A stretch of 64,000 nucleotides of DNA from Hymenobacter cellulosivorans. GTDB lineage: Bacteria; Bacteroidota; Bacteroidia; Cytophagales; Hymenobacteraceae. The notes beneath the pieces were generated by a model. The model had not been told where the DNA came from. It worked only from the letters and a program-made list of their open reading frames with translations, and ran no database searches. Location: contig NZ_CP095049.1 in NCBI RefSeq assembly GCF_022919135.1, forward strand, positions 5,837,001-5,901,000, written 5' to 3'. Of this stretch, positions 55,762-64,000 are shown piece after piece. The first letter of the stretch is position 1. Every line of letters starts with the position of its first letter. A program made the translations under genes and the position numbers.

Positions 55762-56550
55762 ATGCGCCTGCGCCTTCAGTTATTCGAATTTGAGGACCTA
55801 CCCTGGTTTCCCGGCATCATCCGGGCGGGCATGATGGACTACCTGCGCTTCATGATCAGCGCCCTGGATACGTATCAGCCCATCGTGCCGCTGCTGCGCG
55901 AGGCGCTACAAGCCACCGGGCAGCAGCGGCTGGTGGAGCTGGGCGCTGGGGCCGGGGGCGGCACCGAGGGTGTCACGCTAGCGTTGCGGCAGTATCCGGA
56001 GCTACGGGAGTTGCGCGTTACGCTCACCGATTTGTACCCCCAGCCTGCGGCCTGGCAGCTACTGGCCCAGCGCAACGCCCCAGCCATTGACTTTGAACCA
56101 GCTCCGGTGGATGCCTTGGCCGTGCCCCCGCCGCTGACGGGTTTCCGCACGATATTTTCCGCCTTTCACCACTTCTCCCCCACCGCCGCCCAAGCCCTGC
56201 TGGCCGATGCCGTCCGCCAAAACGCGGGCATTGGCGTCTTTGAAGGCGCAGGCAAGCACTGGCTGGAAATTCTGCTGGCCTGGACGGTGCTGCCCGTGGC
56301 TCAGCTGCTGATTACGCCCTTTATCCGCCCCTTCAGCCTGGGCCGACTGGTCTTCACTTACCTGATTCCGCTTATTCCGCTCTTTACCATCTGGGACGGC
56401 ACCGTGTCGATTCTGCGCATGTACCCACCCGAGCAGCTGCTGGCCCTGGCCCACCGCGCCGACCCCGAGGGGCGCTTCGTCTGGCAGGCAGGAAAGGTGC
56501 GGCATAGTTGGGGCCCGGAGGTAACCTACCTGATTGGCCGGCCCCGGTAA
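55762..56550 (+). CDS. Class I SAM-dependent methyltransferase
   Basis: The 262-residue protein has the SAM motif L-V-E-L-G-A-G-A-G-G-G-T-E-G-V (about 58-72), followed by V-T-L-T-D-L-Y-P-Q-P with the acidic ribose ligand near 93, and F-R-T-I-F-S-A-F-H-H-F near 128. The C-terminal half has a hydrophobic stretch (about 172-215) that may touch or cross the membrane. The substrate is unknown. The next gene encodes a UbiA prenyltransferase, so a lipid-like substrate is plausible; this is inference. Confidence 0.85.
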   Translation: MRLRLQLFEFEDLPWFPGIIRAGMMDYLRFMISALDTYQPIVPLLREALQATGQQRLVELGAGAGGGTEGVTLALRQYPELRELRVTLTDLYPQPAAWQLLAQRNAPAIDFEPAPVDALAVPPPLTGFRTIFSAFHHFSPTAAQALLADAVRQNAGIGVFEGAGKHWLEILLAWTVLPVAQLLITPFIRPFSLGRLVFTYLIPLIPLFTIWDGTVSILRMYPPEQLLALAHRADPEGRFVWQAGKVRHSWGPEVTYLIGRPR

Positions 56551-56583
56551 AGCCAGTACCCGCCTAAAACCTACATTTGCCCC

Positions 56584-57531
56584 ATGCTGCTTGCTTACCG
56601 CCGGGCGCTGCCCTTGCTGCGCATTCCCTTTTCCGTGTACCTGATGCCCGTCTACTGGTTTGGACTGAGCGCGCTGCCCCGGGCTGTGGATGGAGTCCGG
56701 GCCCTGGGCGTGTTCATCGTGCTGCACCTGCTAGCCTATCCGGCTTCGAACGGCTATAACTCCTACTACGACCGGGACGAAGGCAGTATCGGCGGGCTCA
56801 AGCAGCCGCCCAAGGTTTCTGAGGAGCTGATTCACCTGGTGTGGCTCTTCGACGCGCTGGCCGTGCTGGGCGGCTGGCTCCTGTCGCCGCTGTTTGCGGC
56901 CCTGGTGGCGGTGTATCTGCTGATTTCGAAAGCCTACAGCTATGAGGGTATCCGGCTCAAGAAATACCCGTTTCTGAGCACGTTCGTGGTGGTGGTGTTT
57001 CAGGGAGCCTACACATTTCTTATGACCCAAGTGGGTGCCGGAGCCGATTCATCGGCTATTCTAGAGCCCACCAATCTGCTGCTGGCCTTGGTCAGCACGC
57101 TGTTCCTCTGCGGGTCTTACCCGCTTACCCAGGTCTATCAGCACCAGGAAGACCGGCAGCGGGGCGACCTGACGCTGAGCTTGTGGCTGGGGCTGCGCGG
57201 CACCTTTGTCTTTGCCGCCGTGGGTTTGCTGAGCGGGGCGCTGCTGCTGGCTTTCACCTATTGGCAGCGCGACGAGCTCCGTAATCTGCTAATTTTTCTG
57301 GTGGCTACCGGGCCGGTCATCGTGCTGTTTGGGCGCTGGGCCTGGGCCGTGTGGCACAGCCCCGCCGCTGCTGACTTCGAGCATACGATGCGCATGAACC
57401 AGGTGTCGTCGTTGTGCCTGAGCGCGGCCTTTATGCTGATGTTTTTCTGGGCGCTGCTAGCTGATAATAGTAGCCTAGCTGCCACCGTTAACTCAACACT
57501 ACCGCTCTGCGCTACGTATTTGGGCGGATAA
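56584..57531 (+). CDS. UbiA-family prenyltransferase
   Basis: The 315-residue polytopic membrane enzyme has the two Asp-rich motifs of the family: N-S-Y-Y-D-R-D-E-G-S-I-G-G (about 59-71) and V-Y-Q-H-Q-E-D-R-Q-R-G-D (about 182-193), with seven to nine hydrophobic segments. UbiA enzymes join a prenyl chain to an aromatic or other acceptor. The acceptor here is unknown; the motifs differ a little from quinone-type members. TACATTTG lies 5-12 bases before the ATG, so the transcript could be nearly leaderless. Confidence 0.85.
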   Translation: MLLAYRRALPLLRIPFSVYLMPVYWFGLSALPRAVDGVRALGVFIVLHLLAYPASNGYNSYYDRDEGSIGGLKQPPKVSEELIHLVWLFDALAVLGGWLLSPLFAALVAVYLLISKAYSYEGIRLKKYPFLSTFVVVVFQGAYTFLMTQVGAGADSSAILEPTNLLLALVSTLFLCGSYPLTQVYQHQEDRQRGDLTLSLWLGLRGTFVFAAVGLLSGALLLAFTYWQRDELRNLLIFLVATGPVIVLFGRWAWAVWHSPAAADFEHTMRMNQVSSLCLSAAFMLMFFWALLADNSSLAATVNSTLPLCATYLGG

Positions 57532-57545
57532 AAACCTTGAAAACG

Positions 57546-58172
57546 ATGCGCTACGCTACTTTTGCCTCCCTGCTATTATTCGCCGCAGCCTCCTGCTCCA
57601 CCACCGATTCGTCGCAGAACAGCGGCGCGGCAGTCACCACCGACTCTGTAGCCACGGCCGCCGAGCCGATGGATACCACCCGGGCCCGCAGTGTTACGGC
57701 CCAGTCGGATACGCTAAAAGTGGTGCGCACCCGGCACGTGTTTTCGGCTCCCGGCTCTCCCGACCAGTTTACGGCTGTGCTCCGGGGCGCTTCGGTGCTC
57801 AACGGCGAGGTTTCAATCACCATTACTGATGCCGCGGGCCAGGTTATTTTCCGCGAAATGCTCAGTCCCAGCGACCTGGAGGCCTCCATGGTGTACGAAA
57901 TGAAAACGGCCACCGCTACCCAGGCCGAGCGCGAAGCCTTCGTGCGTCGCCGCCTCGACACCTTCTTCGCAGAACCTAACTTCCGCAAGCCTGCTGTGGG
58001 CCCTAAGGAAACCTACTCCCCCGGCGAACTGGACCGCCCCACCTGGGACGACCTGCGCCAGCGCCCCGACGCGGTCAGCTTTCAGTATCTGGTCGGCAAG
58101 GAAGACCGGAAGCGCATCGTTTGGTCGCCGCTCAAAAAACAAGTGGTGCACCTGCCCGGCTTCGGCAGCTAA
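57546..58172 (+). CDS. Putative lipoprotein
   Basis: From the ATG at 57546 the product has 208 residues and a lipoprotein signal (M-R-Y-A-T-F-A-S-L-L-L-F-A-A-A-S-C, Cys near 17). A Ser/Thr-rich linker leads to a compact domain starting V-V-R-T-R-H-V-F-S-A-P. A TTG three codons upstream is also open. The family is not recognised. It starts 14 bases after the prenyltransferase gene and reads the same way. Confidence 0.65.
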   Translation: MRYATFASLLLFAAASCSTTDSSQNSGAAVTTDSVATAAEPMDTTRARSVTAQSDTLKVVRTRHVFSAPGSPDQFTAVLRGASVLNGEVSITITDAAGQVIFREMLSPSDLEASMVYEMKTATATQAEREAFVRRRLDTFFAEPNFRKPAVGPKETYSPGELDRPTWDDLRQRPDAVSFQYLVGKEDRKRIVWSPLKKQVVHLPGFGS

Positions 58173-58190
58173 GCCGCTTTTCCGGCCGGT

Positions 58191-58859
58191 TTACTTAGCT
58201 CCTTCTTCCTGGGCCTGCTGCAGCGCCTGCTCCACGCTGCTGGTGAAGGCGTCGTAAGGCATGAAGCCGCGGGCCAGCAGGTAGCCCTGGTTGCCGACGC
58301 GCAGAATGGTCGTGGGAAATCCTTGTACCCCGATACGGCCCACGGCTGCAAACTCCTGGCGCGTAGCCTGGGCGGTTTCGGGCAAGGCCCAACGCCGCTG
58401 AAACTCGGCCACATTCAAGCCAAAATCGGCAGCCAGCACGGCGTAGGTGTCCGGGTCGTTGAGGTCTTTGCCTTCCCCGAAATAGGCCTGCTGCAATGCG
58501 TGGGCAAAGCTGGCCGTTTGGTTGTAGGGGTCGAGCTGGCGGAAAACGGTCAGGGCCCGGCTCGGCGGCTCAGAGTCCTGCCTGCGGCTGCCCTCGGCGC
58601 CCAACTCCCGGAAAGCCCGCCCAAACTCGACGCCGGCCACTTTCTCCACCTGCTCCAGGGCCACGCTGATGTAGTCCCAGTCCTGACGAATCGGGCCGAC
58701 ATTCTCGCCCGTCACCATGCCTCCGCTCAGCACCGACACGGTCAGGCGGCCGGCAAACTCGTTTTGGATACGCTCTATCACCGGGCTCATGCCGTAGCAC
58801 CAGCCGCAGAGTGGGTCGAAGATGTAGAGGATTTCGGGCAGGTCGGGCGTTTGTTCCAT
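58191..58859 (-). CDS. DsbA-family protein (FrnE-like)
   Basis: From the ATG at 58859 the product is 222 residues; an upstream ATG at 58925 lies in the terminator hairpin and is rejected. The thioredoxin fold has the active site D-P-L-C-G-W-C-Y-G (Cys pair near 18 and 21), a long helical insert, and the cis-Pro motif G-V-Q-G-F-P-T-T-I (about 176-184). It lacks a signal peptide, so it works in the cytoplasm like FrnE-type DsbA proteins. Partner unknown. Confidence 0.9.
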   Translation of the reverse strand: MEQTPDLPEILYIFDPLCGWCYGMSPVIERIQNEFAGRLTVSVLSGGMVTGENVGPIRQDWDYISVALEQVEKVAGVEFGRAFRELGAEGSRRQDSEPPSRALTVFRQLDPYNQTASFAHALQQAYFGEGKDLNDPDTYAVLAADFGLNVAEFQRRWALPETAQATRQEFAAVGRIGVQGFPTTILRVGNQGYLLARGFMPYDAFTSSVEQALQQAQEEGAK

Positions 58860-58916
58860 AAGGTTTGCAGCAAAAGCGGTAAGACCAGCAAAGGAAGGCA
58901 AATGTTTACCATCGAT

Positions 58917-58963
58917 AAAACGCAAAGGCCAGTGAAACCTCGTTTCACTGGCCTTTGCGTTTT
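58917..58963. terminator. 22-bp perfect-stem terminator of rho
   Basis: The arms 58917-58938 and 58942-58963 are perfectly complementary over 22 bases with a 3-base loop (CTC), with A and T runs at the outer ends. It lies 14 bases after the rho stop codon (58978) and just upstream of the DsbA-like gene. Confidence 0.85.
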
Positions 58964-58977
58964 ACATCAATTCCGGC

Positions 58978-61197
58978 TTAGCCGTTCATCGACATCAGGA
59001 ACTCTTCGTTGTCCTTGGTACCTTTCATGCGGTCTTTCAGGAACTCCATGGCCTCCGAGGCGGTCATGTCGGCCATAAATTTACGCAGCACCCAGATGCG
59101 GTTCAGTTCGTCGCGGTTCATGAGCAGGTCTTCACGGCGGGTGCCGGAAGCCGGTACGTCGATGGCCGGGAAGATGCGCTTGTTGGCCAGCTTGCGGTCC
59201 AGCTGCAGTTCCATGTTGCCGGTCCCCTTGAATTCCTCAAAGATAACCTCATCCATCTTGGAGCCGGTTTCAATCAGGGCCGTAGCAATAATGGTCAGCG
59301 AGCCGCCATTCTCCACGTTGCGAGCCGCACCGAAGAAGCGCTTGGGCTTGTGCAGGGCATTGGCGTCCACACCACCCGACAGGATTTTGCCTGAAGCGGG
59401 CTGCACCGTGTTGTAGGCGCGGGCCAGGCGGGTAATCGAGTCGAGCAAAATTACCACGTCGTGCCCGCACTCTACGAGGCGCTTGGCCTTTTCCAGGGCG
59501 ATGCTGGCAATTTTCACGTGGCGGTCGGCCGTTTCGTCGAAGGTGGAGCTCAGCACTTCGGCTTTCACCGAGCGGGCCATATCCGTGACTTCTTCCGGGC
59601 GCTCATCAATTAGCAGAATGATGAGGTAGACCTCGGGGTGGTTTTCGGAAATTGAGTTGGCAATTTCCTGCAGCAGCACCGTTTTACCGGTTTTAGGCTG
59701 GGCCACAATCAAGCCGCGCTGACCTTTACCGATGGGGGCAAACAAGTCCAGAATTCGGGTGCTGAGCTGGCTCGACTTGGTCGAAAGCTTCAGGCGCTCC
59801 TCGGCAAACAGCGGAGTCAGGTTAGTAAATGGGATACGGTCCCGGGCTTCTTCTAGCGTGCGGCCGTTGATGCCTTCCACGCCTACCAGGGCGAAGTACT
59901 TCTCCCCTTCCCGCGGCGGCCGTATCGTGCATTTTACCGTGTCACCGGCCTTCAGCGCGAATTGCTTCACCTGCTGGGGTGCCACGTAAATGTCGTCGGG
60001 CGAAGCCAGATAATTGTAGAACGGGGACCGCAGGAAGCCGTAGCCGCCGTCGGGCATCATTTCTAAGGTGCCTTCGCTGGGAATGACAATGTCGAAATCG
60101 TTGCGGGGGCGCTGCTGGGCTTGCTCACCCTGGGGGCGGGGCTCGCCGGCCTGGCGCTGTTCGCCACTCTGCCGCAACTGCCGCTGCTGGTCGCGGGCGG
60201 CAAACCGGTCTTCGCGGCGGCCTTCACGACCCTCCCGCTCGGGGCGGGGCTCCCGCAGCTCGCGAGGGGTGTCGCGCAGAGCCCGGGGCTCCCGCTGGTC
60301 ACGATTTTCGCGGGCCTCCCGTCCTTCACGGGGAGCATCAGCGCGGTACTCCCGGGCTTCCCGGGGCGCATCCGTACGCGGTTCGCGGGGGGCATCGGTG
60401 CGAGGTTCCCGCGGCTCGCGGTTTTCGCGGGGCTCCCGGTTTTCCCGGAAGTTGCGGGGCTCGCGGCCATCTTCCCGGACTTCGCGTGCCTCCCGGGGCT
60501 GCCCATTAGGCTGCTCGGGACGCGGCTCACGAAATACAATCGGGGCCGGTGCTACGGTCGTTTCGGTAGCAGCCGGAGCAGCTTCCACAGCAACCTCCGC
60601 GGGGGCAGGGGCGGCAACTTCCGCAGTTGCATTATTTTGTTCTTCAGCTTCCGGAGCCGCTACAGCTTCCGGCGCTTCTTCGGCCCGGTTGCGGGCTTCG
60701 GAGCGGCTGCGGCGCTCAGGGCGTTGGTAAGGCTTGATAGGGCGGGCTGCCGATTCGGGAGCGACACCGGCGGGCTCGGCTACGGCGGCTTCCACGGCGG
60801 CCGGCGCAGCAGGCTCAGGCGCAGCCGCTACTATAGGAGCAGCCGCGGCAGCCGTAGCACGGGCTACGCCATTATCGCGGCGGGGCGGCGTAGTACGCGG
60901 AGCGCGGGAATTGGTGCGGGCCGGGGCCGGCGCTACGGCTACCGGCGCGGGCAGCTCGGGCGCAGCCGTAGCCACGGCTACATCGGAGAAAGCGAGAGGC
61001 GCAGCCGCTACGGGCTTGTCGTCCCCGGTTTTCACTTTTTTGGGGAGCTTGTCGGCGGGCGTGATGGCCTGCTGATCGAGAATCTTATAAATCAGATCCT
61101 GCTTGCTGAGTTTTTTGAAGTTACCGACGTTCAGTTCTTCCGCTATTTCCTTCAGTTCAGAAAGCAAACGGTCCTTCAACTCTTCAATATTGTACAT
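58978..61197 (-). CDS. rho: Transcription termination factor Rho with large disordered insert
   Basis: The 739-residue helicase (E. coli Rho is about 420) has a Rho-N domain (1-48), then a low-complexity region (about 52-365), the cold-shock RNA-binding domain (about 368-445) and the RecA-type ATPase with [18 protein letters not shown] and [10 protein letters not shown]. The insert starts Ala/Pro/Glu-rich and becomes Arg/Glu/Pro-rich (about 220-350), with repeated R-E-P-R-T-D-A-P units. Disordered inserts in Bacteroides Rho are known to drive condensate formation. It ends RNA synthesis at rho-dependent sites. Confidence 0.96.
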   Translation of the reverse strand: MYNIEELKDRLLSELKEIAEELNVGNFKKLSKQDLIYKILDQQAITPADKLPKKVKTGDDKPVAAAPLAFSDVAVATAAPELPAPVAVAPAPARTNSRAPRTTPPRRDNGVARATAAAAAPIVAAAPEPAAPAAVEAAVAEPAGVAPESAARPIKPYQRPERRSRSEARNRAEEAPEAVAAPEAEEQNNATAEVAAPAPAEVAVEAAPAATETTVAPAPIVFREPRPEQPNGQPREAREVREDGREPRNFRENREPRENREPREPRTDAPREPRTDAPREAREYRADAPREGREARENRDQREPRALRDTPRELREPRPEREGREGRREDRFAARDQQRQLRQSGEQRQAGEPRPQGEQAQQRPRNDFDIVIPSEGTLEMMPDGGYGFLRSPFYNYLASPDDIYVAPQQVKQFALKAGDTVKCTIRPPREGEKYFALVGVEGINGRTLEEARDRIPFTNLTPLFAEERLKLSTKSSQLSTRILDLFAPIGKGQRGLIVAQPKTGKTVLLQEIANSISENHPEVYLIILLIDERPEEVTDMARSVKAEVLSSTFDETADRHVKIASIALEKAKRLVECGHDVVILLDSITRLARAYNTVQPASGKILSGGVDANALHKPKRFFGAARNVENGGSLTIIATALIETGSKMDEVIFEEFKGTGNMELQLDRKLANKRIFPAIDVPASGTRREDLLMNRDELNRIWVLRKFMADMTASEAMEFLKDRMKGTKDNEEFLMSMNG

Positions 61198-61642
61198 ACA
61201 CTAAAACTGGGAGAAAAAACGGGCGGAGCAACCGACACAAAGCAACACAGGCCAATCCGGGCAGCAAAAGCAGCCGCAAGGCGGCGCGAAGCACAGTAGT
61301 TCGGAATGAAACGGGGTAATTAGGAGGGGGAGGCGCTGGAGATAAATCGGGCCGTGCGCAATAGAAACTGACTGCGGGCCCGGCATCAGCGGCCGGCTTG
61401 CTTACGCAATGTTAGCGTAATACGCCCGAACCGCCAAATGGGATACATTTTTTTTACCTGATTGGTGCGAAGCTCTTTCAAGTAGTTTGCCGACCCTGCA
61501 GATACAGTCCTGGAGCATCGACGGTATTGCTTACCGGCAAATCCGGTTTTGGGTTGCACTCGGGCTCCAATCGTGTTTTTATCCGAAAGCCTATGTAAAA
61601 AAACCTACTTTTGCTTTTGTTCAAAACCGCGTTTTCTGCCTT
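61198..61642. other. 445-bp region between rho and serS
   Basis: The rho leader side and the serS promoter share this divergent spacer. It holds a small palindrome TTACGC-N7-GCGTAA (61402-61420) and the serS -7 box (61606-61613). A frame open from 61487 joins serS but is not protein-like before 61643. The long leader of rho could hold an autoregulatory site. Confidence 0.5.
61606..61613 (+). promoter_or_regulatory. -7 box of serS
   Basis: TACTTTTG matches TAnnTTTG, 30-37 bases before the ATG at 61643; no -33 TTG is visible. It supports the downstream start of serS. Confidence 0.5.
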
Positions 61643-62917
61643 ATGCTGCAAGTTTCTGTTCTGCGAGACAATACCGAGCTGGTCCTGGCTGGCCTGGCTA
61701 AAAGACACTATAAAACCGCGGAGGCCGACGTTTCCGCCATTCTCAGCCTCGACCAGCGCCGCAAGCAGCTGCAAACTGAGCACGACCAAGCCCAGGCCGA
61801 AGCCAACGACCTAGCCCGGCAAATCGGGGGGCTAATGAAAAGCGGCGACAAGGCCGGGGCCGAAACCCTAAAGGCCCGCACTGCCGAGCTCAAGCAACTC
61901 ACCAAGGCCCACTCCGACGAACTCGTGCAGGTGGAAGAAGGCTTGCAGCAGATGCTCTACAAGCTACCCAACATCCCGCACAGCAGCGTGCCCGAGGGCC
62001 GCTCGGCCGACGACAACGAGGTAGTGCGCGAAGTAGGCACCAAGCCCGAACTGGCCGCCGGTGCCAAGCCCCACTGGGAGCTGATTGAGCAGTACGACAT
62101 CATCGACTTCGCCCTGGGCAACAAGATTACCGGCGCGGGATTTCCGGTATACAAAGGCCAGGGGGCCCGCTTGCAGCGTGCCCTAATCAATTTTTTCCTG
62201 GACGAAGCCCGCAACGCCGGCTACACCGAAATTCAGCCCCCGATTCTGGTAAATGAGGCCAGCGGCTACGGCACGGGCCAGCTGCCCGACAAGGAAGGCC
62301 AGATGTACCACTCCACGGCCGACGACCTATACCTGATTCCGACGGCCGAGGTGCCTATTACCAACCTCTACCGCAACGAAATCATTGCTGGCGACCAGCT
62401 CCCGATCCGCAATGCCGGCTATACGCCTTGCTTCCGCCGCGAAGCCGGCTCCTGGGGTGCCCACGTGCGCGGCCTCAACCGCCTGCACCAGTTCGACAAG
62501 GTGGAAATCGTGCAGATTACCGAGCCCGAGAAAAGCTACGAGGCCCTGGAAGGCATGGTGGCCCACATCGAAGGCCTGCTGCAAAAGCTGGGCCTCCCCT
62601 ACCGCGTGCTACGCCTCTGCGGCGGCGACATGGGCTTCACCTCAGCCCTGACCTTCGACCTGGAAGTGTGGAGTGCGGCCCAGGGCCGGTGGCTGGAAGT
62701 AAGCTCGGCCTCGAACTTCGAAACCTACCAGGCCAACCGCCTCAAGCTGCGCTACCGCGGCGAGGGAGGCAAAATGCAGTTGCTGCACACGCTCAACGGC
62801 TCGGCCCTGGCGTTGCCCCGCATTGTGGCGGCTTTGCTGGAAAACAACCAGGCCGAAGATGGTATTCATCTGCCGGAAGTGCTGCACAGCTACTGCGGCT
62901 TTAGCAAAATCGGTTAG
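61643..62917 (+). CDS. serS: Serine-tRNA ligase
   Basis: From the ATG at 61643 the product has 424 residues, the normal length. The N-terminal coiled-coil arm (about 25-105) that holds the long variable arm of tRNA-Ser is clear. The class II core follows: motif 2 in F-R-R-E-A-G-S-W-G near 268 and motif 3 with G-S-A-L-A-L-P-R near 390. T-A-E-V-P-I-T near 233 binds serine. The frame upstream to 61487 is rejected because it crosses the promoter. Confidence 0.96.
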   Translation: MLQVSVLRDNTELVLAGLAKRHYKTAEADVSAILSLDQRRKQLQTEHDQAQAEANDLARQIGGLMKSGDKAGAETLKARTAELKQLTKAHSDELVQVEEGLQQMLYKLPNIPHSSVPEGRSADDNEVVREVGTKPELAAGAKPHWELIEQYDIIDFALGNKITGAGFPVYKGQGARLQRALINFFLDEARNAGYTEIQPPILVNEASGYGTGQLPDKEGQMYHSTADDLYLIPTAEVPITNLYRNEIIAGDQLPIRNAGYTPCFRREAGSWGAHVRGLNRLHQFDKVEIVQITEPEKSYEALEGMVAHIEGLLQKLGLPYRVLRLCGGDMGFTSALTFDLEVWSAAQGRWLEVSSASNFETYQANRLKLRYRGEGGKMQLLHTLNGSALALPRIVAALLENNQAEDGIHLPEVLHSYCGFSKIG

Positions 62918-62930
62918 TACCAGACTTCCG

Positions 62931-62992
62931 TAGCCACCTTACCAACAAGCCCCTGCTAGGATTTTAGCAGGGGCTTGTTGGTAAGGTGGCTA
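62931..62992. terminator. 28-bp perfect-stem bidirectional terminator
   Basis: Arms 62931-62958 and 62965-62992 are exactly complementary over 28 bases, with a 6-base loop (GGATTT). It separates convergent serS and the zinc-finger gene. The stem is far longer than needed for an intrinsic terminator and lacks a clear T-run. Confidence 0.75.
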
Positions 62993-63019
62993 ACCAGCTG
63001 TGACTGGGATGGTTGCAGG

Positions 63020-63283
63020 TTAGTATTCCGCCATAGCCTGGTCTTGGTAGCACCAAGCCCACTGCTCGCCGGGCTCGGCCGAAATAATGACGGGGTGCTG
63101 GGATGCCTGAAAATGCTTGGTGGCGTGCTTGTTTTTCGATTGGTCGCAGCAGCCGACGTGGCCGCAGCTCTGGCACACGCGCAGGTGCACCCAGGTGTCG
63201 CCTTGGGCTACGCACTCGGGGCAGCTGTAGTCGGCGGCTGGAATCAGGGTTTCCAGGGCGGAAAGATGTTGACAAAGAGCCAT
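63020..63283 (-). CDS. UBP-type zinc finger protein
   Basis: From the ATG at 63283 the product is 87 residues, essentially one ZnF-UBP domain. Cys and His ligands are in S-C-P-E-C (about 20-24), L-R-V-C-Q-S-C-G-H-V-G-C-C-D (about 35-48) and the H-A-T-K-H-F-Q-A-S-Q-H-P run (about 54-65). In eukaryotes this domain binds the C-terminus of ubiquitin; bacterial versions are small stand-alone proteins of unknown partner. The next gene, OsmC, lies 14 bases upstream in the same direction, so they are probably cotranscribed. Confidence 0.88.
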   Translation of the reverse strand: MALCQHLSALETLIPAADYSCPECVAQGDTWVHLRVCQSCGHVGCCDQSKNKHATKHFQASQHPVIISAEPGEQWAWCYQDQAMAEY

Positions 63284-63297
63284 AACTGTAGCAAAAA

Positions 63298-63753
63298 TTA
63301 AGAAGACAGGAATTCGGTTTCGGGCACGAGGCGGGTGACAATGCGCAGGCCGCTCATCAGGGTTTTCTGCACCGGGCACTTCTGGGAAATGACTTCCAGG
63401 CGCTGGCGCTGCTCTTCCGTCAGAGGCCCCAGCAACCGCAGCTCCTTAGTTACTTCTTCGAGCATTTGGCCCGCCTCTTCGCACTTTTCGCAGTCGTGCT
63501 CGTGTACGCGCTGGTGGCTTAGGCGCACTTCAACAGCCTCCAGTGGCCACTTTTTCTGATTGGCGTAGAGGCGTAGCGTAATGGCGGTGCAGGCCCCCAG
63601 GGCACTCAGCAACAAATCGTAGGGCGTAGGGCCGTGGTCCTGCCCGCCTACTTCCACGGGCTCATCAATGATATAGGTGTGACGTCCGGCCTGCACATCC
63701 GCCTGCAGGGCATCGGCGCCAACGCGCACCAGCACGTGTTTGTCAAGTAACAT
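63298..63753 (-). CDS. OsmC-family peroxiredoxin-like protein
   Basis: The 151-residue protein fits OsmC/Ohr: the first reactive Cys in L-G-A-C-T-A-I-T-L near 54, the helix A-N-Q-K-K-W-P-L, and the second Cys in Q-K-C-P-V-Q-K-T-L near 132. Additional Cys in the C-E-K-C-E segment are unusual. OsmC proteins reduce organic hydroperoxides. It is followed by the UBP zinc finger gene. Confidence 0.9.
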   Translation of the reverse strand: MLLDKHVLVRVGADALQADVQAGRHTYIIDEPVEVGGQDHGPTPYDLLLSALGACTAITLRLYANQKKWPLEAVEVRLSHQRVHEHDCEKCEEAGQMLEEVTKELRLLGPLTEEQRQRLEVISQKCPVQKTLMSGLRIVTRLVPETEFLSS

Positions 63754-63851
63754 AAAATGTGCTTTTAGCTGCGGCCCGCAACTACTGCCGGGCTTCGAAG
63801 AGAAAAGATAGGTAATTCCGCATACTTTACCCCGCCCGGCCCTGCGCCCGA

Positions 63852-64000
63852 CTACCGGCCGTCGTGGGTAGGCGGCAGATCAAGGTCGAAGCGAATGTCG
63901 CGCATGCACCGGAAATGTCCCTGTGGGCACTTGGCGTAGCCGATTTTGGAGCAGGGCCGGCACGGCAGGCCAGGCACTTCCAGCACTCTGAACTCGGTAC
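63852..64000 (-). CDS. GT9 glycosyltransferase (heptosyltransferase-like), partial
   Basis: Only the last 48 codons are in the window; the stop is at 63852. The visible end (L-P-C-R-P-C-S-K-I-G-Y, then K-C-P-Q-G-H-F-R-C-M) is the typical cysteine-rich tail of family 9 glycosyltransferases that build the LPS core. The gene continues beyond the right edge. Confidence 0.7.
   Translation of the reverse strand, partial: TEFRVLEVPGLPCRPCSKIGYAKCPQGHFRCMRDIRFDLDLPPTHDGR

Noticed and set aside
60121..61299. Frame of 392 codons antisense to rho
   Set aside because: It is the complement of the Rho low-complexity region, giving Arg/Gly/Ser-rich nonsense protein.
1..64000. tRNA, rRNA, CRISPR array or prophage
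   Set aside because: No cloverleaf-type sequence, rRNA stretch, regularly spaced repeat set or phage structural gene was seen by eye. A tRNAscan or CRISPR finder run would settle it.

Overview
The window is about 64 kb of chromosome from a GC-rich member of the Bacteroidota, most likely Hymenobacter or a close relative in the Cytophagales. This rests on the mix of families (DUF5916, DUF5723, DUF2807, HPP and MCE proteins, a Rho factor with a very long disordered insert, M56/BlaI pairs). It also rests on the promoters: several genes carry the Bacteroidota -7 box TAnnTTTG, four of them with a TTG 19-20 bases upstream, and Shine-Dalgarno sequences are mostly absent. No rRNA, tRNA, CRISPR array, integrase or transposase gene was seen. 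Both ends cut genes: a lipoprotein at the left and a GT9 glycosyltransferase at the right.

Layout. 0-10 kb: a WD40-like propeller protein, a DUF5723 outer-membrane protein, MeaB, an AraC regulator, a metal-free HMA-like protein, a DUF2807 protein and a DUF5916 barrel protein. 10-13 kb: a BlaI/M56 two-gene operon behind a promoter wrapped in three identical palindromes. 13-24 kb: FolB, DivIVA, a WD40 protein, a phosphopantetheinyl transferase, a SirB1-like protein, PoxB, HPP, and an SDR with an AraC regulator. 24-26.7 kb: an accessory patch with an HTH regulator behind unusual interleaved palindromes, an orphan gene and an AT-rich TIR-domain gene, each followed by a copy of the same GGCCCGCCGCAAC hairpin. 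26.7-36 kb: acyl-CoA carboxylase, MCE/MlaD with amidase, LptD, PanB, an RluA-type pseudouridine synthase and a fatty acid desaturase with a palindromic operator over its promoter. 36.5-39 kb: the conserved rpsP-rimM-trmD-rplS block. 39-50 kb: M1 peptidase, a pyrophosphatase-like lipoprotein that has lost its catalytic aspartates, QueD-FolE, a TIGR01777 epimerase and a class A penicillin-binding protein.

50-55 kb holds the most system-like locus. A tight set of mostly tiny integral membrane proteins, including a 40-residue one, lies downstream of a DUF4153/DUF4173-type membrane protein. Just upstream are a winged-helix regulator and its membrane partner. The promoters of both units carry nearly the same palindrome (CTTTG-N5-CAAAG), so the regulator probably controls both. 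55-64 kb: a methyltransferase, a UbiA prenyltransferase, a lipoprotein, a DsbA-like protein, Rho, SerS, a UBP zinc finger protein and OsmC.

The window is also rich in non-coding inverted repeats: two small dispersed families with terminal repeats (TGTCATCCTGAGC and TTGCGAGG types) that carry terminator hairpins inside, several 19-22 bp inverted repeats with 18-46 base spacers, and very long perfect stems at 58.9 and 62.9 kb. All functional calls come from reading motifs by eye; no database search was run.
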